Below, piece by piece: positions 17,904 to 23,408 of a DNA stretch of 24,587 bases. Numbering within the stretch: the stretch's first letter is position 1; each line of letters starts with the position of its first letter. The notes under the pieces are model-generated. The model made no database searches. It saw only the letters and a program-made list of their open reading frames with translations, and was not told the origin of the DNA. This stretch comes from a virus: positions 1-24,587 of the IMG/VR virus record IMGVR_UViG_3300040801_001242; one strand, given 5' to 3'. Both the position numbers and the translations under genes were made by a program.

Positions 17904-17917
17904 GGTGGTTTTCTGGA
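17898..17917. repeat. 20-bp element, copy 1
   Basis: It matches 20174-20193 at 18 of 20 positions (ATTCATGGTGG then two variable bases then TTCTGGA). Both copies lie in non-coding control DNA and flanks are not conserved, which suggests a regulatory site. Confidence 0.5.
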
Positions 17918-18190
17918 GGCCGGTCGGATCGGCGGAAACAGATCGGGGACGGGAGTTGCGGGGGTTTGAGGAGTTTTGAAATGTTTAAAATCTAATTTGG
18001 GGAATTTTTTGCGCGGTGTGTGAGCAACACCCGAACTGGGGGACGGTGGTTTTTTGTTAAACCCCCCGGGTGGGGGTCCGGCTGAAAAATAAGGATGCTT
18101 ATTGGCATGGGGGGATCGGGTGCCGGGCAGGGGAGGGGATGCGCGCCACGCAACGCCACGCTGCAGGGGGAGAGATGCGCGCGGAAACGC

Positions 18191-18211
18191 GATATATCGC
18201 GGCGATATATC
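18191..18211. promoter_or_regulatory. 21-bp palindrome, copy 1
   Basis: Perfect arms GATATATCG and CGATATATC around CGG; the symmetry extends one more base on each side. It lies 134 bp before the 188-residue gene. Likely operator. Confidence 0.75.
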
Positions 18212-18300
18212 GAGATGCGAAACAGTGCGCGAAGATTGTTTCCGTCGCTCTGGTGCGCAAGGCCTTGCAAGCTGCGAAGATATGATTAGGTTGATTGTCA

Positions 18301-18323
18301 CCGGGTGGCGCGGTGCCACCCGG
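18301..18323 (+). promoter_or_regulatory. 5' leader hairpin before the 188-aa gene
   Basis: A perfect 9-bp stem CCGGGTGGC / GCCACCCGG with a 5-base loop, ending seven bases before the AAGGA ribosome-binding site. It could stabilise the mRNA or modulate translation. There is no T-tract, so it is not a normal terminator. Confidence 0.6.
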
Positions 18324-18345
18324 CATTACAAAGGACTAGAAAACT

Positions 18346-18912
18346 ATGGCTAAGCAAACCAAAGCTCCGATCAACGCTGAAACTCTCAATGCCTTCGCTC
18401 GCGTTGGCTTCGCCGGTGAAGTGGCGTTCGGAAAAGAGATTGAATTGATCAAAGCCAACGCGGTGAAAGGCAAGCTCGCACCCGCCTATTCGCTGGCATA
18501 CTGCGCCGGCGTGGTGTGCGCTAAGGCAGGCCTTGCGAACACGAAAGCCAATCGCGAGCTGGTCGTGAAGGAACGCGCCACGCGGAAAGACGACTGGGCA
18601 GCCGCACGCAACCGCCTGTCGCGCCGTGTCAAAGCCGCCGGCGTCCAGCCGGGCAACGCGAGCGGCCGCAAGCGTGGCACCAAGGTGGCACCGCCCAAGG
18701 CGACAGCCGAGGCACCGGCCGCCGGTGAAGGCACCATGCCCAAGTCGGTGACGCCGGCGGTGCCCACGCTGGTCAACGCGGCCGAGGTGATGGCCTACCT
18801 TGAAAGCAAGGTGGCGCAGATGCGGGCAGCGCAGAAGAAAAATGCCAAGCACTTCACGCTGAAACAGGCGGCCGCGCTGGACGCTTTTGCCGAGGCGATC
18901 AAGGCCGAGTGA
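18346..18912 (+). CDS. Unknown basic Ala/Lys-rich protein, paralog 1 (188 aa)
   Basis: It starts MAKQTKAPINAETLNAF, with AAGGA ten bases upstream. The first 85 residues are predicted helical, then a basic block NRLSRRVKAAG...NASGRKRG (residues about 89-111), an Ala/Pro/Thr linker and a helical C-terminus ending DAFAEAIKAE. It is a paralog of the 211-residue gene 467 bases downstream. They share the MAK start, the 'VVCA..GL..TKAN' segment and the basic block, which is also nearly identical at DNA level. The charged block and helices suggest nucleic-acid binding, but no known domain is recognised. It is the first gene of the rightward arm, preceded by a palindrome and hairpin and followed by a strong terminator, so it is a single-gene transcription unit likely to be made early and abundantly. 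Confidence 0.82.
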   Translation: MAKQTKAPINAETLNAFARVGFAGEVAFGKEIELIKANAVKGKLAPAYSLAYCAGVVCAKAGLANTKANRELVVKERATRKDDWAAARNRLSRRVKAAGVQPGNASGRKRGTKVAPPKATAEAPAAGEGTMPKSVTPAVPTLVNAAEVMAYLESKVAQMRAAQKKNAKHFTLKQAAALDAFAEAIKAE

Positions 18913-18932
18913 ACCACACCTGACTAGCTGCC

Positions 18933-18963
18933 AGCCCGGGCGAGAAATCGCCCGGGCTTTTTT
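18933..18963 (+). terminator. Intrinsic terminator after paralog 1
   Basis: An 11-bp perfect stem (AGCCCGGGCGA / TCGCCCGGGCT), GAAA tetraloop, and a run of T ending at 18963. The same design, plus the following GTGTCTGCA, recurs after paralog 2. Confidence 0.92.
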
Positions 18964-19018
18964 GTGTCTGCACGACAGGCAGCACCCGCGCACATGTGTG
19001 CGCCTTTTGTGCGTATGA

Positions 19019-19033
19019 CCGGGACCGTAGTCA
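19019..19033. repeat. 15-bp direct repeat CCGGGACCGTAGTCA, copy 1
   Basis: Identical to the copies at 19103-19117 and 19147-19161; the bases after it (TGCCG) also match copy 3. Function unknown; protein-binding iteron is the simplest reading. Confidence 0.7.
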
Positions 19034-19065
19034 TGCCGTCATCGCGACGCGACGATCAGGCCGCG

Positions 19066-19086
19066 GATATATCGCTGCGATATATC
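19066..19086. promoter_or_regulatory. 21-bp palindrome, copy 2
   Basis: Perfect arms around CTG. First member of the evenly spaced trio between the paralogs. Confidence 0.75.
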
Positions 19087-19102
19087 GAAACCGTGCATAG
19101 GA

Positions 19103-19117
19103 CCGGGACCGTAGTCA
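19103..19117. repeat. 15-bp direct repeat CCGGGACCGTAGTCA, copy 2
   Basis: Starts 84 bp after copy 1 (about eight helical turns), between palindromes 2 and 3. Confidence 0.7.
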
Positions 19118-19146
19118 CGCAGCGTGCAGGAGTTTGTCACATGTGG

Positions 19147-19161
19147 CCGGGACCGTAGTCA
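19147..19161. repeat. 15-bp direct repeat CCGGGACCGTAGTCA, copy 3
   Basis: Starts 44 bp after copy 2. It is followed by ATGCCG-like flank as in copy 1. Confidence 0.7.
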
Positions 19162-19198
19162 TGCCGCGCGCACAGGCCGCACACACCTGAGCAGCTCT

Positions 19199-19219
19199 GA
19201 TATATCGCGGCGATATATC
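19199..19219. promoter_or_regulatory. 21-bp palindrome, copy 3
   Basis: Perfect arms around CGG. It lies about 46 bp upstream of the candidate -35 box at 19265. Confidence 0.75.
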
Positions 19220-19264
19220 GGGGGATTGCCGATCTGAGATAGATTTTTAGATGTAAAAAACTTG

Positions 19265-19293
19265 TTGACTTAGATGGTGATATGTCGTAATCT
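19265..19293 (+). promoter_or_regulatory. Candidate sigma-70-type promoter for paralog 2
   Basis: TTGACT at 19265-19270 (five of six to consensus), 17-base spacer, TAATCT at 19288-19293, all in the most AT-rich stretch of this block. Palindromes 3 and 4 bracket it, which would suit repression or looping control. The -10 match is modest. Confidence 0.5.
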
Positions 19294-19302
19294 ATACATA
19301 GT

Positions 19303-19319
19303 CGAGGGATTGGCCCTCG
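19303..19319 (+). promoter_or_regulatory. Small 5' leader hairpin before paralog 2
   Basis: A 6-bp perfect stem CGAGGG / CCCTCG with a 5-base loop, just downstream of the candidate -10. It parallels the leader hairpin of paralog 1. Confidence 0.45.
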
Positions 19320-19333
19320 GCGCAACCCCGGCC

Positions 19334-19354
19334 GATATATCGCGACGATATATC
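19334..19354. promoter_or_regulatory. 21-bp palindrome, copy 4
   Basis: Perfect arms around CGA. It ends 25 bases before the ATG of paralog 2 and falls in the expected 5' leader, so it could act on DNA as an operator or in RNA as a hairpin. Confidence 0.75.
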
Positions 19355-19379
19355 CGCCAAACTACAAGGAACTGACACA

Positions 19380-20015
19380 ATGGCTAAATTTGAAATCGAC
19401 GCCGCGAAGCTCAACACTCTCTCGAAAGCCGCATACGCGGGTGAGAAGAGCTTCGCCGATGAGGTCGAAGCGCTGAAAGCGGTCGCGGTCGGTGGCGCGA
19501 TCCCGAAGCCCTACGCGGACGCGTATAAGACCGCTGTCGTCTGCGCCGCGCTCGGGCTCACCCGGACGAAGGCGAACCTTGCAGAGGCCGCCAAGCCTGA
19601 GCACAAGGATCTGCGCGCCATGGCCGCAAACCGCCTGTCGCGCCGCGTGAAGGCTGCAGGGATCAAGGCCGCCAACGCGTCGGGCCGCAAGCGCGGCGCC
19701 AAGGTCTCGACCGGCACGCCTGCGCCCACGGCTCCCGCGCCTCAGACCATCGTCGGGCGGACCATCGTCAAAGGTGGCAAGAAGGTGCAGGCCGAGGCCG
19801 CGAAGGCAACTTTCGGCGGCATGTCCGTCCCGCAGCTGTCCACAACTGAGCAGCTCGACGACATGCTGTCCGGCATGATCGCCTTCGTCCGCGCCACGAT
19901 GACCGCGAACCCGGACGCTGTCGACGACACGAACCGCGCCGCGGCGATGCAGCTGACCGCGGCGGTCGAGAACCTGCGCCGCACCCGCGCCGAGCAGGAG
20001 GAGCCGAACCACTAA
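19380..20015 (+). CDS. Unknown basic Ala-rich protein, paralog 2 (211 aa)
   Basis: It starts MAKFEIDAAKLNTLSKAAYA, with AAGGA nine bases upstream. Layout matches the 188-residue paralog: a helical N-terminal region with 'AVVCAALGLTRTKANL', a basic block NRLSRRVKAAG...NASGRKRG (residues about 84-106), then a Pro/Thr linker. The C-terminal part differs and has 'STTEQLDDMLSGMIAFVRAT' and a polar end QEEPNH. The shared block is the best conserved part, so it is the likely functional core. Its high positive charge suggests DNA or RNA contact. The gene is bounded by palindrome copies 4 and 5 and ends in a strong terminator, again a one-gene unit. No known family is recognised. Confidence 0.82.
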   Translation: MAKFEIDAAKLNTLSKAAYAGEKSFADEVEALKAVAVGGAIPKPYADAYKTAVVCAALGLTRTKANLAEAAKPEHKDLRAMAANRLSRRVKAAGIKAANASGRKRGAKVSTGTPAPTAPAPQTIVGRTIVKGGKKVQAEAAKATFGGMSVPQLSTTEQLDDMLSGMIAFVRATMTANPDAVDDTNRAAAMQLTAAVENLRRTRAEQEEPNH

Positions 20016-20036
20016 TCACACACATCCGAAGATCTA

Positions 20037-20069
20037 AGCCCGCGCAGCGAAAGTTGCGCGGGCTTTTTT
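20037..20069 (+). terminator. Intrinsic terminator after paralog 2
   Basis: Stem AGCCCGCGCA / TGCGCGGGCT extends through G-T and C-G pairs to a GAAA loop, then TTTTTT. The following GTGTCTGCA matches the sequence after the paralog 1 terminator, so the terminator was copied with the gene. Confidence 0.92.
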
Positions 20070-20097
20070 GTGTCTGCAGATCAGGCCCGCGCGGCCC

Positions 20098-20118
20098 GAT
20101 ATATCGCGGCGATATATG
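20098..20118. promoter_or_regulatory. 21-bp palindrome, copy 5
   Basis: Arms GATATATCG and CGATATATG (last base changed) around CGG, 29 bases after the paralog 2 terminator. Confidence 0.7.
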
Positions 20119-20173
20119 CGCATGTCTTGGCATCTCGTCGATCGGTGCCGAGGCAGCGGTACGGTAGTTCGCA

Positions 20174-20193
20174 ATTCATGGTGGGCTTCTGGA
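20174..20193. repeat. 20-bp element, copy 2
   Basis: 18 of 20 match to 17898-17917. Here too the minus strand reads CCACC-ATGAAT, opening a 32-codon frame without a Shine-Dalgarno. Confidence 0.5.
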
Positions 20194-20242
20194 AAAGTTT
20201 GCAACGCGTTGGCAGCTCTGTGGTGAGGGGCTAAACCATTGA

Positions 20243-20495
20243 TTATCCAAACTATCCAAAACACCTGAGCACATGTGACAACTTGGGATCGGCTAAGTCC
20301 ATGAAATGCCCAGACATATCCAAGAAATCCACTTTATCCATCTCTAGAAGAATATATATACCACGAGGCTGTGCCGGATTGGTCAAGGTCGTCGACACCG
20401 CAAACGTCCGTACCCCCTTAAAATTCTGTCCCAAACTGCCTTTTCTGGATACTCTAAGCGATTTCAACCACTTAACCCCTCAAAACTTTGGATAC
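20243..20495. repeat. Cluster of TATCC (DnaA-box-like) repeats
   Basis: Tandem TTATCCAAA and CTATCCAAA at 20243-20260 are exactly 9 bp apart. Further copies are ATATCCAAG (20316-20324), TTATCCATC (20334-20342) and, inverted, CTGGATAC near 20445-20452 and TTTGGATAC (20487-20495). TTATCCAAA differs from the DnaA consensus TTATCCACA at one position. A replication origin is possible; a set of regulator sites is equally possible. Confidence 0.4.
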
Positions 20496-20529
20496 CGTTG
20501 CAGGGTGTTTGTCCCGTTTGTCCTACAAT

Positions 20530-20540
20530 TTCACTGAATA
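20530..20540 (+). repeat. TTCACTGAATA element, copy 1
   Basis: An exact 11-bp inverted match to 20699-20709 and a 10-bp direct match to 20735-20744. Probable operator half of a set of three. Confidence 0.5.
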
Positions 20541-20675
20541 GCCGCACTTATATCTCAATAACGCGCTCCGAGCGCGCTCATTCGCTCCAAAGCCTCGATT
20601 AACACCCCTCGATATCTCAGGGGGTGACCGGCCTAATCACGCCGTGTTTCCATGAACACCCCTCAACATACTCGC

Positions 20676-20704
20676 TTGACAGGCTCTAATTCGCTTAGTA
20701 TTCA
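20676..20704 (+). promoter_or_regulatory. Candidate sigma-70-type promoter for the beta-helix gene operon
   Basis: Perfect TTGACA at 20676-20681, 17-base spacer and TATTCA at 20699-20704. The -10 overlaps the inverted TTCACTGAATA element, so a protein binding there would block the promoter. Confidence 0.6.
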
Positions 20705-20709
20705 GTGAA
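20699..20709 (-). repeat. TTCACTGAATA element, copy 2 (inverted)
   Basis: Overlaps the candidate -10 of the promoter before the beta-helix gene. Inverted relative to copies 1 and 3. Confidence 0.55.
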
Positions 20710-20734
20710 GCAATTTTGTCGCACCTTGGAGGAT

Positions 20735-20744
20735 TTCACTGAAT
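20735..20744 (+). repeat. TTCACTGAAT element, copy 3
   Basis: Lies between the GGAGG ribosome-binding site and the start codon. It can pair with copy 2 (TTCAGTGAA / TTCACTGAA, 9 bp) and so hide the ribosome-binding site in an mRNA hairpin. Confidence 0.55.
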
Positions 20745-21477
20745 GATGTACGATAAAACCGTAGACGGTGGGAACATCGTCCCGAAGCACACGACTGTTG
20801 GTCATGCCGGTCATCCTGTCCCTGCTCAAAGCAGGCTCGGCCCCGCCTGCATCATTTCACGGAACACGACCGTGGGCAGCGGGACAGTAGTCGGCGATTA
20901 CGTCAAGGTTCATGGTGGCTGTCGGTTCGGTGATGGGGTGATCATCATGGACCATGCTGCGATCCGCGGCACGGGTATGAACCCGATCACGTTCGGCGAG
21001 GGGACGATCATTGGTGAGGGCTCGGAGCTGCGTCACGCTCACTTCAAGCGGGGCCTCAGGCTCGGCCGGAACGTGACGTTGGTCAACTGCATCCTCCCGT
21101 CTGACACTCAGTTCGACGACAAGGAGACGGCCAAAATGCGCCTGTGCAAGAAGCTCAAGGTGGACAAGCCGTATCAGTGGCCAGCTGGGATGACGGCGAA
21201 ACTGGGTGGGCATAGCGGCAAGGAGACGCGCACACCTGAGGAGCTGGAGGCCGTCCGCGAGGCGAACTACCGGCGGCAGGCTGAGGAGGCGCTGGGCGCG
21301 CTGCAGCGGGAGGCTATGGCCGGCGACGACTTCGACATCATCGAGAGCGTCGAGGATCTCGACCGGCGGATCGCGGGGCGCAGCGTGCTGTTCCTCGACG
21401 GCAAGCACTACCCGCTCATGGCTGACCACGTGAAAGCCGTGTTCCTTGAGCAGCTGGCGCAGGGGAAGTGGTCATGA
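20743..21477 (+). CDS. Left-handed beta-helix (hexapeptide-repeat) protein (244 aa)
   Basis: Residues about 30-118 show the hexapeptide pattern ([LIV]-G-x-x-x-x) typical of left-handed beta-helices: LGPACIISRNTTVGSGTVVG, then 'DYVKVHGGCRFGDGVIIMDH', 'ITFGEGTIIGEGSELRHAHF', 'GLRLGRNVTLVNCIL'. Many such proteins are trimeric acyl- or nucleotidyl-transferases, but some are structural. I see no clear catalytic signature; several His residues (H58, H71, H96 by rough count) are candidates. The C-terminal half is charged and helical (GGHSGKETRTPEELEAVREA) and ends with 'SVLFLDGKHYPLMADHVKAV'. GGAGG lies ten bases before the ATG, with a second ATG in frame right after. First gene of the operon; its stop overlaps the next start (ATGA). 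Function in the phage is unknown; modification of a host or phage surface sugar is one possibility. Confidence 0.78.
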   Translation: MMYDKTVDGGNIVPKHTTVGHAGHPVPAQSRLGPACIISRNTTVGSGTVVGDYVKVHGGCRFGDGVIIMDHAAIRGTGMNPITFGEGTIIGEGSELRHAHFKRGLRLGRNVTLVNCILPSDTQFDDKETAKMRLCKKLKVDKPYQWPAGMTAKLGGHSGKETRTPEELEAVREANYRRQAEEALGALQREAMAGDDFDIIESVEDLDRRIAGRSVLFLDGKHYPLMADHVKAVFLEQLAQGKWS

Positions 21478-21716
21478 CGCAGAGGCTTGAGGGTCAGCTC
21501 GTCTGTCTCCGCACGGCGGCAGATGCGCGCAAGCTCATCGGCAAGAGGGTCGAATATCTGCGTGACTGTGACATCGACAGGTCCGGGCGCGGCTACTTTT
21601 TCCCGCGGTACGACACCGTGGCCGAGGTGCATGGCCGGCAGATTATTTTCGGCAACGGCAACAGCACGGGCATCCGGGACATCGTGGAGCTCGTCGTCAT
21701 GGAGGACAAGGTGTGA
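21474..21716 (+). CDS. Hypothetical small phage protein (80 aa)
   Basis: ATG at 21474 overlaps the stop of the beta-helix gene; AGGGGAAG serves as ribosome-binding site. An in-frame GTG two codons upstream is less likely. The protein is beta-rich after a short helix: 'DARKLIGKRVEYLRDCDID', 'RGYFFPRYDTVAEVHGRQII', 'GNGNSTGIRDIVELVV'. The compact strand pattern looks like an SH3-like barrel, but no family is assigned. Confidence 0.75.
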   Translation: MTQRLEGQLVCLRTAADARKLIGKRVEYLRDCDIDRSGRGYFFPRYDTVAEVHGRQIIFGNGNSTGIRDIVELVVMEDKV

Positions 21717-21994
21717 AGGCCTACTCCACACACATGCTGCCGAACTACGTCAAGGATTACCTCGGGCGTCCGGTCACTATGCGCAGGTCGAACCTTCGCT
21801 ATGAGTGGGAGTTCGCAGGCAGGCATGCTATCGTGCTGATCCATGGGCGCACGGCAGCTGATGCCCGGCGCAACGTGGCCGACGAGATCGCCCGGCGCGC
21901 TCCCTCAACCGACAAGCGGCGGCGCGTGAGTGTCTCCAGTTCGGAAACGACAGGTTTCCCTCGCGGCGCTGGTGCCGGCCACATAAACGTGTAG
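21713..21994 (+). CDS. Hypothetical small phage protein (93 aa)
   Basis: GTG start at 21713 overlaps the previous stop (GTGA), with GGAGG seven bases upstream. The N-terminal part ('SNLRYEWEFAGRHAIVLIHG') looks like a small alpha/beta unit, then 'TAADARRNVADEIARRA' is a helix; the C-terminal 25 residues are basic and Gly/Ser-rich, likely disordered. No family recognised. It ends the first sub-operon, 17 bases before palindrome copy 6. Confidence 0.7.
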   Translation: MKAYSTHMLPNYVKDYLGRPVTMRRSNLRYEWEFAGRHAIVLIHGRTAADARRNVADEIARRAPSTDKRRRVSVSSSETTGFPRGAGAGHINV

Positions 21995-22010
21995 CATACA
22001 CATCAACACA

Positions 22011-22031
22011 CATATATCGCGGCGATATATA
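22011..22031. promoter_or_regulatory. 21-bp palindrome, copy 6, joined to a ribosome-binding site
   Basis: Arms CATATATCG and CGATATATA around CGG (8-bp perfect core arms; outer base of each arm changed). Its last base is the first A of AGGAG, the Shine-Dalgarno of the next gene, so binding of a protein or folding of the RNA would affect initiation directly. Confidence 0.7.
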
Positions 22032-22041
22032 GGAGAACGAG

Positions 22042-22416
22042 ATGCCACGTAAGGGTAGAAGCATGGAGACGTTGCGCAACCGGGTGCTGGAGGCGCGGCT
22101 GGTCGAGGGGGAGGCGGAGGCGCGGCTTGAGCGGGCCCGGAGAGACCGGGAGCGGGTCGTGCTGGACTACAACCACGTCGTCATGCGGGAGTACGGTCTC
22201 CGCGACGGAACGTTGGTGCGGGCCAAGCGCTACTCGTTCGACACGGCTTTGACTGTAGGCTACGTCGAGGGCATGTCTCGCACGGAGCTCGACCGCGTCA
22301 TGATCAGTGAGATCGGCAAGACCGGCAAGCGCATCAGCTCATCTGTGGCGTTCTCGGTCAGGATCGAGGATGTTGAGATCGTGGACAACACGAGGAGTGT
22401 GGCCGATGCCCTTTGA
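22042..22416 (+). CDS. Hypothetical protein with N-terminal coiled coil (124 aa)
   Basis: Starts MPRKGRSMETLRNRVLEARL, with AGGAG six bases before ATG. Residues about 9-45 are a charged helix with heptad spacing (EGEAEARLERARRDRERVVL). Then 'REYGLRDGTLVRAKRYSFDT' and 'TGKRISSSVAFSVRIEDVEI' form a small beta-rich domain. No family recognised. Its initiation region abuts palindrome 6, and its 3' end overlaps the next gene by 11 bases. Confidence 0.75.
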   Translation: MPRKGRSMETLRNRVLEARLVEGEAEARLERARRDRERVVLDYNHVVMREYGLRDGTLVRAKRYSFDTALTVGYVEGMSRTELDRVMISEIGKTGKRISSSVAFSVRIEDVEIVDNTRSVADAL

Positions 22417-22702
22417 CGAGCAGATCCCCGAGGGCGGCGGTGACGGGGGTGGCGACGATCCCGAGAAAGTTGCGAAGATCGTGCAGGCTGCCCTCATCCA
22501 GACGCAGGCGAATATCGAGCTCAGCGGCGTGTGCCCGCTGCACACCCGGCTCGACGTCATCATGGCCATGTGCATGGAGCTGATCACCAACATCCGTCTC
22601 TGTCGCAAGGACGACAGCTACACGGGAAACTTCGACGAGGCAGCCAAGCAAGGCCTGCTTGACCTCGTGAAGCGCGTCATGGAGGAGCTGGACGATGACT
22701 GA
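22406..22702 (+). CDS. Hypothetical small phage protein (98 aa)
   Basis: The start at 22406 (MPFDEQIPEGGG) is chosen because GAGGAG lies eight bases upstream; a longer open frame upstream is Arg/Ser-rich shadow. The first 20 residues are acidic and Gly-rich. The rest is helical: 'DPEKVAKIVQAALIQTQANI', 'CPLHTRLDVIMAMCMELITN' and 'DEAAKQGLLDLVKRVMEELD'. No family recognised. It overlaps both neighbours, so the chain is probably translated together. Confidence 0.75.
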   Translation: MPFDEQIPEGGGDGGGDDPEKVAKIVQAALIQTQANIELSGVCPLHTRLDVIMAMCMELITNIRLCRKDDSYTGNFDEAAKQGLLDLVKRVMEELDDD

Positions 22703-23408
22703 CCTAGAACAACGTGCAAACGACGAAGCCAGACACGGCAACCGTGAGGCTTTGGAGCAGATGACCGCCCGTCTGGCCGAGATGGAACGTGACCTGAAGT
22801 CGGTGTTGGATCGGGAAGCTGCGACGACAGCCCGGTATGACGCCCGTCTGGCCGAGATGGAACGTGAGCGGGACGAGGCCCGCGCACGGGTGGAAGAGCT
22901 GGAAGCTGCAATAGACAGCGAACACGCGGATGTGGGCCATAACATCTGGCGGTTCTGGCGCGATCAGGCGCGGGAAACGGCGGAAAGAAACAAGGAACTG
23001 CGCGTACTGGCAGCGGCACGGACGGAGGAAACGGCGGAACTTATCTCTGCAATGGCCGACCGCATCGAGGCTCTGGAGGCGGCGCTGGCCGAGGTGAAAA
23101 AAGAACGGGACGAGGCCCGCGCTCTGGCGGCGGTAAGGACGGAGGAAGCAGCATCCTTGATGGTAGAGGGCAGGGCATACGCTGTTGAAGAATACGGCGA
23201 GCGCAGTCTGATCGTCATGGATATGGACGCGCGACGTGACGCCATCCTCGCCCTCGCCACCGACGAAGAGACCGACACGCTGGACAGGATCAGGTCGGAG
23301 GCAATCGAGGTCGCGCGGCGGGCAGTCTGCGACGCTCTGAATGGGTCGCAGGAAGCCGAGCGCTTGTGCGATGCGATCGACGCCGCCACCCGGAAGGACA
23401 AGACATGA
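22695..23408 (+). CDS. Long coiled-coil protein (237 aa)
   Basis: ATG at 22695 overlaps the previous stop region by eight bases, with GGAGGAG upstream. About residues 5-75 and 95-150 are strongly predicted coiled coil (MTARLAEMERDLKSVLDREA; ALAEVKKERDEARALAAVRT), broken by 'HADVGHNIWRFWRDQ' near residue 80. A 27-bp unit encoding ARLAEMER is repeated exactly 75 bp apart (22766-22792, 22841-22867), and ERDEARA occurs twice, so the coil grew by duplication. The C-terminal 60 residues are a charged helical domain. No enzyme motif is seen. A scaffold or partner-binding role is inferred from structure only. Confidence 0.78.
   Translation: MTDLEQRANDEARHGNREALEQMTARLAEMERDLKSVLDREAATTARYDARLAEMERERDEARARVEELEAAIDSEHADVGHNIWRFWRDQARETAERNKELRVLAAARTEETAELISAMADRIEALEAALAEVKKERDEARALAAVRTEEAASLMVEGRAYAVEEYGERSLIVMDMDARRDAILALATDEETDTLDRIRSEAIEVARRAVCDALNGSQEAERLCDAIDAATRKDKT

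Larger units (their letters stand above)
17821..18345. other. Divergent control region between structural and accessory arms (525 bp)
   Basis: No convincing protein gene lies here apart from the 28-codon frame at its left end. It holds an AT-rich segment at about 17967-18010, a hairpin ACCCCC / GGGGGT at 18061-18077 next to a T-run (18050-18056), the first palindrome copy (18191-18211), and a perfect 9-bp hairpin (18301-18323). Transcription must start outward in both directions here. I could not pick a convincing sigma-70-type promoter for either direction, so the phage may use an unusual promoter or positive control. Confidence 0.6.
18964..19379 (+). promoter_or_regulatory. Repeat-dense control region between the two paralogs
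   Basis: There is no credible gene here. It carries three identical 15-bp repeats, palindrome copies 2, 3 and 4 with centres 133 and 135 bp apart, an AT-rich segment (about 19230-19300) holding a sigma-70-like promoter, and a small hairpin. This is the densest regulatory block in the window. Confidence 0.7.
20016..20742. other. Long non-coding control region (727 bp), possible replication or regulatory locus
   Basis: Short frames here lack good ribosome-binding sites and the GC-rich third positions of real genes in the window. Visible elements, in order, are: paralog 2 terminator, palindrome copy 5, second copy of the 20-bp element, a set of TATCC repeats in relatively AT-rich DNA, three copies of a TTCACTGAAT element, a hairpin CACCCC / GGGGTG at 20603-20626, the 10-mer AACACCCCTC at 20601-20610 and again at 20655-20664, and a promoter before the beta-helix gene. 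Base composition is lower in GC than the flanking genes. Confidence 0.6.

Noticed and set aside
18964-19158. 64-residue frame between the paralogs
   Set aside because: Made mostly of the 15-bp repeats and a palindrome; no ribosome-binding site.
20283-20537. 84-residue frame in the long non-coding region
   Set aside because: No ribosome-binding site, AT-rich codon third positions unlike neighbours, and it runs across the TATCC repeat cluster.
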